A DNA stretch of 64,000 nucleotides, taken from positions 119,982 to 183,981 of the forward strand of contig JAIEMT010000017.1 of assembly GCA_019751945.1 (NCBI GenBank). The letters run 5' to 3'. Position numbers and translations under genes: made by a program. Shown here piece by piece: positions 1-10,001 of the stretch. Numbering within the stretch: position 1 is the first letter of the stretch; each line of letters opens with the position of its first letter. This DNA is from a bacterium. GTDB lineage: Bacteria; Bdellovibrionota; UBA1018. Under the pieces are notes generated by a model. The model was not told the DNA's origin and searched no databases. It saw only the letters and a list, made by a program, of their open reading frames with translations.

Positions 1-682
<682 letters not shown>

Positions 683-787
683 GGTTTCTCCTTTATTATT
701 CGCTTTCTAACGGCGATTCGCGGCGGTACCTCACCTAGAAAAAAACCTGGGAGATCACGTCACGAAAAGCCCTTAAATTCTTTGATT

Positions 788-818
788 GGTATATTGGCTA
801 TCACTGCAAGTTTGTCAA
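788..818 (-). promoter_or_regulatory. Candidate sigma70-like promoter for groESL
   Basis: Reverse strand TTGACA (813-818), then a TATACC/AATATA -10-like box 17-19 nt downstream; no CIRCE inverted repeat seen nearby. Confidence 0.4.
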
Positions 819-907
819 CTTTTGACGCTAACTTTTTTTCGTTTTCGGCTCTGGAAGCCTCAACTGAGCTTGACCCGACTTATTTGATCTGTTATCAAGA
901 GTGCGGT

Positions 908-1423
908 TTGAAGCACTCAGTCATTTTCTCTGCATTTCTGATTTTTTCGACAGCTGCTCTGGGGGCGGAGGTCTATTCGGCTACGGACGGAGAAACCTTG
1001 GGTCCGGATGTCATTGCTCCTCTTCCGCAACAAGCGGAATCTGGAGTTCCTGCGGCTCCGGTCGCTCCAGTTACAAAAGTCGCTCCGTTGAAACCTTCAA
1101 AGAAGGCTGTGGCTGCGGCGAAGCCGCCCCGCCGCAAGCGCGGAAAAAACTCCGCTGCTAAGCCGTTCGATCAGGTGCCGGAAGTCCAGGCGGAGGCCAT
1201 CGCCAGCCGCTTGAAGATTGTGGAGCAAATGATTCTGAAACATGGTCGAGCCTACGACTATCGCACCCACACCGTTGCCGAGCTTCAAAAGATTCTGGCT
1301 CGTTTAGATCGGAAGTACGTTGCACAGCATCAGGTGCGCCCTGTCCGGAGTTTTCAAGGGGAGCCAGCATTGCCCCCTCCCCCGGTCCTCCTGCCCGATC
1401 AAACAGAGATTTTCAGCCAATAA
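908..1423 (+). CDS. Hypothetical secreted Ala/Pro-rich protein (probable TTG start; ORF open from 782)
   Basis: Signal-peptide-like LKHSVIFSAFLIFSTAALGA followed by Pro/Ala/Lys-rich region. Confidence 0.5.
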   Translation: MKHSVIFSAFLIFSTAALGAEVYSATDGETLGPDVIAPLPQQAESGVPAAPVAPVTKVAPLKPSKKAVAAAKPPRRKRGKNSAAKPFDQVPEVQAEAIASRLKIVEQMILKHGRAYDYRTHTVAELQKILARLDRKYVAQHQVRPVRSFQGEPALPPPPVLLPDQTEIFSQ

Positions 1424-1452
1424 ATTCAGGTGGGTGGTAGAGTTTTCGCCAC

Positions 1453-4389
1453 GTGAAACCTTCGCAGTTTTACATTCTCAGCTTGAGTTTGAGTCTGATG
1501 GGCTTGGCCTGTCAGACCACTCCGACCGCGCCTGCCCGACCTCCGGGTGAGAAGCGGGTGGGGACTCTTTCTTTCGCCGGTGAAAAGCGAATCAAGAATC
1601 TGCGCCAGCTGACTTTTGGGGGAACGAATGCCGAGGCCTACTGGTCCTATGACAGTCGCTGGCTAGTTTTTCAGCGCAGTGGTCCTGAGGCAGAATGTGA
1701 TCAGATTTTTAAAATGAAGGCCGATGGATCGAGTCGAGTTCAGCTCTCCAGCGGCAAGGGTCGCACGACCTGTGGGTTCTTTACTCCGAACGATCGGCGC
1801 ATCCTTTACAGCACGACTTCTCCGATCGAAGACAAGTGCCCCGCTCCTCCCGACAAGTCGCATGGTTATGTGTGGGGAATTTTTCCGAGCTATCGGATTT
1901 ACACCTCTGCAACCGATGGCAGTGAAGTGCAGCCAGCAGAGACAACGACTTCGAAGGGCTACACCGCCGAAGCCACGACTTGCTCAGACGGAAGTGTTGT
2001 TTTTACGAGCGACCGCGATGGCGATCTCGAGCTTTACGTCGGCAAGATGGACAAGAATGGCCAACTGAAGAACATCAAGCGAGTGACTCGCCAGGTGGGT
2101 TACGACGGGGGCGCGAATTTTTCTGCTGATTGCACGCAACTGGTTTGGAGAGCGTCTCGTCCGGTGACGCAAACCGAGTCGGATGAATACTTCACCCTGC
2201 TCCGAAAGCATTTGGTGAAGCCCGGCAAATTGGAAATTTGGACGGCGAAGGCTGATGGTTCAGATGCGCGCCAGGTGACTCATTTGGACGCCGCGAGTTT
2301 TGCGCCGGTGTTTACTCCCGATGGGAAACATATTTTGTTTTCGTCGAACTATAAAGGTGGGGCCGGTACCCGCAATTTCGACATCTTCATGATTCGGCCT
2401 GATGGAACGCATCTCGAACAACTCACTTACGCGGGTGGCTTTGACAGCTTTCCGATGATTTCTCCGGACGGAGATAAAATTGTTTTCGCCTCTTCTCGTT
2501 TCGCGAAAGAGCGAAGTGAGATCAATATATTTGTGGGCGATTGGGATGGTTCTCACGAGGATGCGGCCCCGCTCTCTCCTGAAGATGCCAACGCGTTCAA
2601 TCGATTCATGGCTGTGGTTGAAAAACTTTCTTCTCCCGACATGCAGGGTAGGGGAGTGACGACCGATGGAATTAAGAAGGCCGAAAGTTTTGTAGAAGAG
2701 GAGTTTCGGAGAATCGGACTCCGCCCCTTCTTTGAGTTGTTTCAGCCCGGTCCTGCTGCACATGTTTCGGGAAAGCTCTCGGGATATCGCCAGCCGGTTG
2801 AAATTCAAACGGGCGTGAGCGCGGATCTGAAGCAGACAGAATTTCAAGCAGAAGGCACTCATTATAAGGTGGTGGATCAGTTCTATCCCGCCGAGTTTTC
2901 GACGAATGGGGAATTCAACGGGGTGATTCGAGATTCAGGTTTTGGAATCGTGGCACCCGAGTTGGGCCTCGATGACTACGATAGTTTTCGTGCGACGGGA
3001 CGAGTGGCTTTGATTCGTCGCTACACTCCGAAGTCGCTCAAGCTGACGGTAGAGCAGGAGCGCTCTTACAGCGACCTTCGTTACAAAGCTTACGTCGCGC
3101 GCGAGCGCGGAGCTTCAGCTGTTATTTTCTGGGATTCGGATGAGGAGAGCTCGGATCGTTTTAAGAATTCCACGACGACCCGAACTTTGGGTGGCACGAG
3201 CGACGTGGGTATTCCAGTTTTGTTTGTTTCAAGAAGTGTAGGCAAGGAACTCGTGGCTCTAGCGAAAGGGGGCCAGCCCGTCGAAGTTCACGGAAAAGTT
3301 CTGCTGAAAAAAGATAGCCGGACCACCCATAATCTTTTGGGCGTGTTAGGCGATCACTGTTCTGAAAAACCAGTCGTCGTGATTGGAGCGCACCTCGATC
3401 ATTTGGGGATGGGCTCTTCGCATTCTCTCGAGTCTTCGAAGACGGGTTTACATCCGGGAGCGGATGATAACGCTTCCGGTATTGCCGGAATTTTAGAAGC
3501 CGCACGAGTTCTGAAAGGTCCGAAGCGCAAAACGGCGACCGTTCCGGAAGCTTGCTATATTTTTGCAGCGTTTACTGGCGAGGAAGTGGGCGTGGTCGGA
3601 TCCTCTCATCTGGTGAATCTGCTTCAGCAGATGAAGTTTCGTCCCAAGGCCATGCTGAATTTAGACATGGTGGGGCGTTTAAGAAATAATTTCGTTTTGA
3701 GTTTCGGTACGGACACGGCGACGCAATGGGCGTCTCTTCTCAAAGAAGAATGTCAGGCGCGCGGATTGACTTGCGCGGGCGGCGGCGATGGCTACGGCCC
3801 GAGTGACCACATGCCGTTTTACATTGCGGGAGTGCCGGTTCTTCACTTCTTCACGGGGGCTCACAGCGAATACCACCGTCCTTCAGATGTGGCTTCTTTG
3901 GTGAATGCTACCGGAGGCGTGCAGATTGCCGATGTCGTGGCAGCTGTGGCGAAACGAGTGGGGGCATCTCATCAGCGCCTCGATTTCCAACGTCCGAAGA
4001 GTGCGACCACTTTAGCTGCTACAATGGGAAGTGGAGATGTTCGAAGTTTCGGCGCGTATCTGGGAACCATTCCCGATTATTCGATGATGCAACCCAATGG
4101 CGAGACCCTGGATCCGGGATCTGCCAATCCAACGAAGAAGCCCGATTTTCGCGGAGTGAAGTTGGCGGGCACGCGCACGGGAAGCCCTGCAGAATTGGCA
4201 GGTGTTCGGCCGGGAGATATTTTGGTCGGCATTCTCCAAGAAGGTCAAAAGCGAAAGCACATCCTGAGCCTCGAAGACTTTACTTACGTTTTAAAGAGTC
4301 TGCGCCCGGGTCAGAAAGTCGATCTCGCCGTTCAGCGCGAGGGGACTGAAATTCTCCTCACAACCGTTGTCGGCCGCCGCGAGAAATGA
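1453..4389 (+). CDS. Lipoprotein with PD40/TolB-like propeller repeats, PA-like domain, M28-family metallopeptidase and C-terminal PDZ domain
   Basis: Lipobox LMGLAC; repeated DG..VQLS/DSRWLVFQ propeller motifs; GAHLDHLGMG...HPGADDNASGIAGILE M28 motifs; C-terminal GTRTGSPAELAGVRPGDILVGI PDZ. Confidence 0.85.
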   Translation: MKPSQFYILSLSLSLMGLACQTTPTAPARPPGEKRVGTLSFAGEKRIKNLRQLTFGGTNAEAYWSYDSRWLVFQRSGPEAECDQIFKMKADGSSRVQLSSGKGRTTCGFFTPNDRRILYSTTSPIEDKCPAPPDKSHGYVWGIFPSYRIYTSATDGSEVQPAETTTSKGYTAEATTCSDGSVVFTSDRDGDLELYVGKMDKNGQLKNIKRVTRQVGYDGGANFSADCTQLVWRASRPVTQTESDEYFTLLRKHLVKPGKLEIWTAKADGSDARQVTHLDAASFAPVFTPDGKHILFSSNYKGGAGTRNFDIFMIRPDGTHLEQLTYAGGFDSFPMISPDGDKIVFASSRFAKERSEINIFVGDWDGSHEDAAPLSPEDANAFNRFMAVVEKLSSPDMQGRGVTTDGIKKAESFVEEEFRRIGLRPFFELFQPGPAAHVSGKLSGYRQPVEIQTGVSADLKQTEFQAEGTHYKVVDQFYPAEFSTNGEFNGVIRDSGFGIVAPELGLDDYDSFRATGRVALIRRYTPKSLKLTVEQERSYSDLRYKAYVARERGASAVIFWDSDEESSDRFKNSTTTRTLGGTSDVGIPVLFVSRSVGKELVALAKGGQPVEVHGKVLLKKDSRTTHNLLGVLGDHCSEKPVVVIGAHLDHLGMGSSHSLESSKTGLHPGADDNASGIAGILEAARVLKGPKRKTATVPEACYIFAAFTGEEVGVVGSSHLVNLLQQMKFRPKAMLNLDMVGRLRNNFVLSFGTDTATQWASLLKEECQARGLTCAGGGDGYGPSDHMPFYIAGVPVLHFFTGAHSEYHRPSDVASLVNATGGVQIADVVAAVAKRVGASHQRLDFQRPKSATTLAATMGSGDVRSFGAYLGTIPDYSMMQPNGETLDPGSANPTKKPDFRGVKLAGTRTGSPAELAGVRPGDILVGILQEGQKRKHILSLEDFTYVLKSLRPGQKVDLAVQREGTEILLTTVVGRREK

Positions 4390-4435
4390 TGTACGGTGTC
4401 ATTTATTTTTTTTACATAATTAGAGAATATTCCCT

Positions 4436-4492
4436 GGGACATCTTTGCTCGTGAGTTCTTAGGACTTGGGACATTTTCTCTCGTGAATTTTT
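4436..4492 (+). promoter_or_regulatory. Tandem direct repeat GGGACATyTTykCTCGTGArTTyTT, 32-nt period, upstream of cbb3 cluster
   Basis: GGGACATCTTTGCTCGTGAGTTCTT (4436-4460) and GGGACATTTTCTCTCGTGAATTTTT (4468-4492). Confidence 0.5.
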
Positions 4493-4525
4493 TTTAATGA
4501 CGTTATTTGTGTTTATTCGGGCGGC

Positions 4526-6943
4526 ATGGAGAGTGCATTCTTATGTATTCACATGAGCTCCGGGGCCACTTGTTCTATTGAGAATTCGTTTTCTCTTGCG
4601 TGTTTGCATTGCGGCGCCCCCCTTTTATCTGGGACTCAGACTCAGCAGAGTCGCTTCTGCTGTCGAGGATGTCTTGCTGTCTACTCGCTTTTACAGGAGC
4701 GCGGACTTCAGACTTATTATTCCCTAAAAGGGGGCGCACAAAGTTCAAGTGCTCCGTCCGATTCCGTAGACGGGGAGTTTGCTTATCTCAATGACCCCGA
4801 TTTCTTGTCTGCCTATGCTTCTTTGGAAGGTAGAGCAATGAGTTTTTATTTGGAGGGAGCTCATTGTGCAGCTTGTGTTTGGCTTACAGAAAAGCTTCCA
4901 GAGTTTCTTGCGGAAGTCGAGTCGTTGAAATTGAGCCTGGCAACTGGAGTCGCTCGAGTTCAACTGAAGAGCGCGGGCGGATTTTCGAAAATCGCAGAGG
5001 AACTGGTTCGTCTCGGCTATCGCCCCTATCCCGTACATGATGGACATGCGCAGCATCTGCAGAAACTAGAAAATAGAAAGCAGCTGATTCAGATCGGCAT
5101 TGCCGGAATGGTTACCGGCAACATCATGCTCTTGGCCGTCGCTCTCTATGCCGGAGCCGATGGAAGCTTGGCAGGGGCTTTTCGCTGGACGAGTTTTGCC
5201 CTCTTTTTACCGATCGTTTTTTTTAGCGCAGCCCCCTTTTATCGAGGGGCTTTGGCTTCTCTGAGAAGGAGACAGGTTTCCATTGATGTCCCAATTGTTT
5301 TTGGACTGGGAGTTGGAACTCTTGCCAGCGTTTTTAATTTGATGATTGGTTCACCGCATATCTACTTCGATACGCTTTCGACTCTGGTGCTCTTGCTGCT
5401 TTCAACTCGATATTTTCTGAGAAGACTCAATCAGCGGGCTTGGAATACTTCTGAACTGATGCACTTCCTAACGCCCTCGCGCGCTCAGAAGCAGATGTCA
5501 GAATCAGGCCGTTTTGAATCTGTCCGGAGCGATATTCTGCGTGAAGGGGATTTGGTTCTGGTTCTTCCGGGCGAATGTTTTCCTGCTGACGGAATTGTTG
5601 TGATTGGGGAAAGCAGTGTGAACTGTTCACTTCTCACGGGTGAGGCGCTGCCATTGGCCGTGGGACCAAACTCGAGAGTGAACGCGGGTACTTTGAATCA
5701 ATCCGCTCCTTTGGAGGTTCGCGTGGTGCATTCGGGTTCGAGCACTCGTTTAGGAAAAATTCTACGGGCGATGGAGGATTCTCGCGCCCGTCGTGCTCCC
5801 ATCGTTAGTTTTTTAGATCGCGTGGGGCAGGCTTTTGTCGTTGCCGTACTGGTCCTCACCGTGGTCGGATTTTTTGTAGGTCTTAGCACGAGCTGGAGCG
5901 AAGCCGTGAATCGAGCCCTCGCTGTAGCGATCATTGTATGTCCATGCACTTTTGCACTAGCCACCCCTTTAGCTTTTAGTTTGGCAATGAGTCGCGCAGC
6001 CCGAATAGGAGTGTTGATCAAAGATTCGGAATGGATCGAGCGGCTGAGTCAGGTGAAATCGATTTATTTGGATAAGACCGGAACCCTCACGCAGGGTGAG
6101 CTGCAAGTCACAAGCTGGGAGGAAATTCTGCCTGGGGCACAGATGGTTTTAGTGGCGTTGGAATCGAAGTCTTCCCATCCCGTGGCTCGAGCCGTTGTTC
6201 AATATTTTGGAGCATCAGACGTCGCAGTAAGAGATTTTTCGGAACGCTCCGGGCATGGAGTTTCTGGAAGCGTTCAGGGGGATCTGTTCGAGGTGAGAGG
6301 GTGGACTCCCGCCACCGAAGATGAGAAGAGCCTACTCCCTTCCGATCTAAGTACTATTCTAGTTGCCATATTTAAAAATGGGATCTTGGCTGGAGTGCTT
6401 GGGCTCACTGATGGAATCCGCGACGATTCGAAGTCTTCAGTCGAAGCGTTGAGAAAAATGGGTTTGGACATCCATTTGATTTCGGGCGACCAGGAACACT
6501 CTTGCCAGAGTGTTGCATCTCGACTTGGAATCGATTCCGGGAAAACTCTTTCAAAGGTGGGTCCCGAGGAGAAAGCTGATATTTTGAAGTGTTCGCCGTT
6601 CAGTCTGATGGTGGGAGATGGAGCCAACGACGCCCCGGCATTGGCTGGGGCCTACGTTAGCCTTGCCGTTAAGGGTGGTATGGAAGTGAGTGTGCAAGCG
6701 GCTGGAGCTTATAGTTCTCGAGTTGGAATCGGGGCGGTTCCGGAACTGATTCGAATAGCGCATCAAACCCTCAGCGTGATTCGTCGCAATCTGGCCTTTG
6801 CGGTTGTTTACAACTTGGTGGGTATTGGAGCTGCGCTGACTGGAAATATTACGCCACTCTTCGCGGCCATATTGATGCCCTTAAGCGCATTCACTGTTTT
6901 TTTATCCACGCTTTGGACACCTTTGTGGAAGGGGCGCGAGTGA
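4526..6943 (+). CDS. ccoI: Heavy-metal P1B-type ATPase, CcoI/FixI-like copper transporter
   Basis: N-terminal CLHCG...FCCRGC, GAHCAACVW metal site, CPC motif (IVCPCTFALATPLA), DKTGTLT, GDGANDAPAL; directly upstream of ccoS/ccoNO. Confidence 0.93.
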   Translation: MESAFLCIHMSSGATCSIENSFSLACLHCGAPLLSGTQTQQSRFCCRGCLAVYSLLQERGLQTYYSLKGGAQSSSAPSDSVDGEFAYLNDPDFLSAYASLEGRAMSFYLEGAHCAACVWLTEKLPEFLAEVESLKLSLATGVARVQLKSAGGFSKIAEELVRLGYRPYPVHDGHAQHLQKLENRKQLIQIGIAGMVTGNIMLLAVALYAGADGSLAGAFRWTSFALFLPIVFFSAAPFYRGALASLRRRQVSIDVPIVFGLGVGTLASVFNLMIGSPHIYFDTLSTLVLLLLSTRYFLRRLNQRAWNTSELMHFLTPSRAQKQMSESGRFESVRSDILREGDLVLVLPGECFPADGIVVIGESSVNCSLLTGEALPLAVGPNSRVNAGTLNQSAPLEVRVVHSGSSTRLGKILRAMEDSRARRAPIVSFLDRVGQAFVVAVLVLTVVGFFVGLSTSWSEAVNRALAVAIIVCPCTFALATPLAFSLAMSRAARIGVLIKDSEWIERLSQVKSIYLDKTGTLTQGELQVTSWEEILPGAQMVLVALESKSSHPVARAVVQYFGASDVAVRDFSERSGHGVSGSVQGDLFEVRGWTPATEDEKSLLPSDLSTILVAIFKNGILAGVLGLTDGIRDDSKSSVEALRKMGLDIHLISGDQEHSCQSVASRLGIDSGKTLSKVGPEEKADILKCSPFSLMVGDGANDAPALAGAYVSLAVKGGMEVSVQAAGAYSSRVGIGAVPELIRIAHQTLSVIRRNLAFAVVYNLVGIGAALTGNITPLFAAILMPLSAFTVFLSTLWTPLWKGRE

Positions 6944-7107
6944 ATATCATTTTTCTACTCATGCCGATTGCAGTGCTGTTGGGAGCTGGGTTTCTTGCCG
7001 CATTCATCTGGGGTGTTTCACAAGGTCAGTTCGATGATTTAGAGACCCCCGCTCACCGAGCCATTTTACCTGATCTTTTAGAAGACGCTAACGAAGGAGA
7101 AAGTTAA
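6940..7107 (+). CDS. ccoS: cbb3 oxidase maturation protein CcoS
   Basis: GTG start; VNIIFLLMPIAVLLGAGFLAAFIWGVSQGQFDDLETPAHRAIL, CcoS signature. Confidence 0.9.
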   Translation: MNIIFLLMPIAVLLGAGFLAAFIWGVSQGQFDDLETPAHRAILPDLLEDANEGES

Positions 7108-7109
7108 GT

Positions 7110-9248
7110 ATGTCGGATTCCAATAAATCGTTTTCTTACGACGACGATATCGTCAAAAAGTTTTTGATTGCCACTCTGCTTTGGGGAGCGGTGGCGCTCT
7201 TGTTGGGGGTATTCGTCGCGTCCCAACTTGCCAACTGGAAATTGAATCTGGGTTTACCTTGGACCACTTTCGGTCGATTACGTCCGTTGCATACTAATGC
7301 GGCTATTTTTGCATTTGCTGGAAACGGAGTATTTGCTGCGATTTATTACTCGTCTCAACGTCTTTTAAAAACCAGAATGTGGTCCGATCGGCTAAGCAGA
7401 ATTCATTTCTGGGGTTGGCAGGCGGTGATTGTATCAGCGGCCCTAACTCTTCCATTGGGTATCACCGTGGGTAAGGAGTATGCCGAGCTGGAGTGGCCCA
7501 TTGCTTGGACCATCAACGCACTTTGGGTAATATTTGGTGTAAACTACTTCAAGACCCTGCAGGTTCGCCGCGAAAGACATATCTATGTGGCAGTTTGGTT
7601 TTACATTGCCACGATTGTCACAGTGGCAGTGCTTCACGTTTTAAATACTATTCAGATTCCAGTCAGCTTTTGGAAAAGTTACCCCGTGTATTCTGGGGTT
7701 CAGGATGCGCTTGTGCAGTGGTGGTACGGCCACAACGCCGTGGCCTTTGTGCTCACCACTCCGTTCCTGGGTTTAATGTACTACTTCCTCCCGAAGGCGG
7801 CAGAGAAACCAGTTTACAGTTACCGACTATCTATCATTCATTTCTGGTCTCTGGTCTTCATCTATATCTGGGCAGGGCCTCACCACTTGCTCTACACCGC
7901 TTTACCTGAGTGGGCCCAAACGCTGGGAATGGTCTTCAGCGTGATGTTGCTTGCCCCGAGCTGGGGAGGGATGATCAACGGTCTACTCACCCTACGGGGG
8001 GCTTGGGATCGTGTGCGGCAGGATCCAGTTCTAAAGTTTTTTGTAGCGGGGCTGACATTCTATGGAATGGCGACCTTTGAGGGGCCCCTTCTTTCGATTA
8101 AATCTGTGAGCGCCTTAGGTCATTATACAGACTGGATTATCGGTCACGTCCATGGAGGTGCGTTGGGTTGGAACGGATTCATGATCTTCGGCATGACGTA
8201 CTGGTTGGTTCCGCGCCTTTGGAAGAGCAACCTCTACAGCAGGAAGATGGCCAACGTTCATTTCTGGTTCGGGTTCTTAGGCACCGTTCTATACATGGTT
8301 TCGATGTGGGTGGCGGGAATTACCCAGGGTCTTATGTGGAGGGCCATCGACGCCAATGGGCGCCTGGTTTATCCAGATTTCGTTGAAACAGTGATGAGAA
8401 TCGTACCGCTCTATTGGGTGCGAGCTCTAGGAGGAGCTCTCTACCTTCTCGGATTTGTTCTGCTCTTGGTAAACGTTTACAAAACGGTGAAGAGAGCACC
8501 GAAGAGCGAGAAGTCTGAAGTGCAGAACGCGGTTACCTTGGCTAGGGTTCCCTTAGCTTCTTTGGGGCATACTCCACACCGCATTCTCGAGGGATTGCCA
8601 GGGGCATTTTCAGTTCTGACGCTGGCGGCGATTCTGGTTGGAACATTTTTCGAAATCGCTCCGACCTTCTTTTCTGCGGAGTTTGCTCCTGCTGTTCCCA
8701 ACCTCAAACCGTACACTGGTCTCCAGCTCCACGGTCGGGACATCTACGTGCGAGAAGGGTGTTACAACTGTCATTCGCAAATGATTCGTCCGCTGATTGG
8801 CGAGACCAAGCGGTACGGAGAATATTCGCGGGCTGAAGAATCGATCTACGACCGTCCCTTTCAGTGGGGATCGAAGCGGACCGGGCCGGATCTGGCTCGT
8901 GTAGGCGGGAAGTACCCCGATCTTTGGCACTATCGTCACATGGCTGATCCTCGCGAAGTGGTGCCGGGGTCCTTGATGCCTTCCTACCCCTGGTTGCTGA
9001 AAGACAAGACGGACTTCGGAATTATTTCTAGGAAGCTGGCCGTGATGAAGTCGTTGGGAGTTCCTTATACCGATGACGATGTTCGTACGGCAGAAGGCGA
9101 AGCGAGGCGGGATGCGAAAGAAATTGCAGACAAGCTCGTTGCGGAAGGTGCTTCGACGTCTCATCAGCTTGAAGAACGCGAGATTGTTGCTTTGATTGCA
9201 TACCTTCAGCGCCTGGGTTCCGACTTTAGAAAGGGGCTTATCAAATGA
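7110..9248 (+). CDS. ccoNO: Fused cbb3 cytochrome c oxidase subunits I and II (CcoN-CcoO)
   Basis: 712 aa; N-terminal haem-copper oxidase (GHVHGGALGWNGFMIFG etc.), C-terminal CcoO with REGCYNCHSQMIRP c-haem motif. Confidence 0.93.
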   Translation: MSDSNKSFSYDDDIVKKFLIATLLWGAVALLLGVFVASQLANWKLNLGLPWTTFGRLRPLHTNAAIFAFAGNGVFAAIYYSSQRLLKTRMWSDRLSRIHFWGWQAVIVSAALTLPLGITVGKEYAELEWPIAWTINALWVIFGVNYFKTLQVRRERHIYVAVWFYIATIVTVAVLHVLNTIQIPVSFWKSYPVYSGVQDALVQWWYGHNAVAFVLTTPFLGLMYYFLPKAAEKPVYSYRLSIIHFWSLVFIYIWAGPHHLLYTALPEWAQTLGMVFSVMLLAPSWGGMINGLLTLRGAWDRVRQDPVLKFFVAGLTFYGMATFEGPLLSIKSVSALGHYTDWIIGHVHGGALGWNGFMIFGMTYWLVPRLWKSNLYSRKMANVHFWFGFLGTVLYMVSMWVAGITQGLMWRAIDANGRLVYPDFVETVMRIVPLYWVRALGGALYLLGFVLLLVNVYKTVKRAPKSEKSEVQNAVTLARVPLASLGHTPHRILEGLPGAFSVLTLAAILVGTFFEIAPTFFSAEFAPAVPNLKPYTGLQLHGRDIYVREGCYNCHSQMIRPLIGETKRYGEYSRAEESIYDRPFQWGSKRTGPDLARVGGKYPDLWHYRHMADPREVVPGSLMPSYPWLLKDKTDFGIISRKLAVMKSLGVPYTDDDVRTAEGEARRDAKEIADKLVAEGASTSHQLEEREIVALIAYLQRLGSDFRKGLIK

Positions 9249-9430
9249 TTGCGCGTACCCTTTCTGAAATTGCCCGAGATCAAAGGCTGATCGCTTGGAT
9301 GACTTGCTCCAGTTTGGTGATCTTCCTGGTTTTCTTCATCGGAGTTTTTTTCTGGACCTCGAGAAGAAACCATCAATCTCATTATCGGATCATGAGCAAA
9401 ATGCCGCTCGAAAAGGAAATGTATGAATAA
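9245..9430 (+). CDS. ccoQ: CcoQ-like small membrane subunit
   Basis: 61 aa single-TM protein between ccoNO and ccoP, overlapping both. Confidence 0.7.
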   Translation: MIARTLSEIARDQRLIAWMTCSSLVIFLVFFIGVFFWTSRRNHQSHYRIMSKMPLEKEMYE

Positions 9431-10001
9431 ACCCCCTCAAGAAGAAAAGAGCACAGGACATATCTATGATGGTATCGAAGAGTTGGATCACCCCGTGCCG
9501 AAATGGTTTCAGGCCATGTTTTTTGCGACGGTTCTCTTCGGTATCGCCTATTTCTTGTATTACTCGTTAGGCGAAGGGGAGAGCATCGACCAGGAATATC
9601 ACAGAATCATTCATGCTGAGCGATTGGCACAGTTTGAAAGAGTCGCAAAAACGGGGGGACCCAAGGTTCCATCGGGAGAGGAGTTTCAAGCTTTTCTCAA
9701 AGACGCGGAAAAAACCAAGCTTGGTGCTGTCACCTATCAAGCTAAGTGCATCTCTTGTCACGGGTCTCAGGGGCAGGGAGGAATTGGGCCGAACTTGACT
9801 GATGAGTATTGGCTGCATGGTGGAAGCATGTCTCAAATTTACGGTACAATTGCGAATGGAGTTGCTGACAAGGGAATGCCTCCTTGGGCGTTGATGGTGA
9901 CACACGAGGAAGTGATTGCACTTACAGTCTATGTGAAGTCACTCGCAGGAACCCATCCTCCGAATGCTAAGGCACCTCAAGGAGAAAAGGTTTCCAATTG
10001 A
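9423..10001 (+). CDS. ccoP: cbb3 oxidase subunit III (CcoP), mono-haem form
   Basis: N-terminal CcoP TM region (YDGIEELDHPVPKWFQAMF); only one CxxCH (CISCHGSQGQGG). Confidence 0.88.
   Translation: MNKPPQEEKSTGHIYDGIEELDHPVPKWFQAMFFATVLFGIAYFLYYSLGEGESIDQEYHRIIHAERLAQFERVAKTGGPKVPSGEEFQAFLKDAEKTKLGAVTYQAKCISCHGSQGQGGIGPNLTDEYWLHGGSMSQIYGTIANGVADKGMPPWALMVTHEEVIALTVYVKSLAGTHPPNAKAPQGEKVSN

Noticed and set aside
683-780. CIRCE element upstream of groESL
   Set aside because: No TTAGCACTC-N9-GAGTGCTAA or close variant found.
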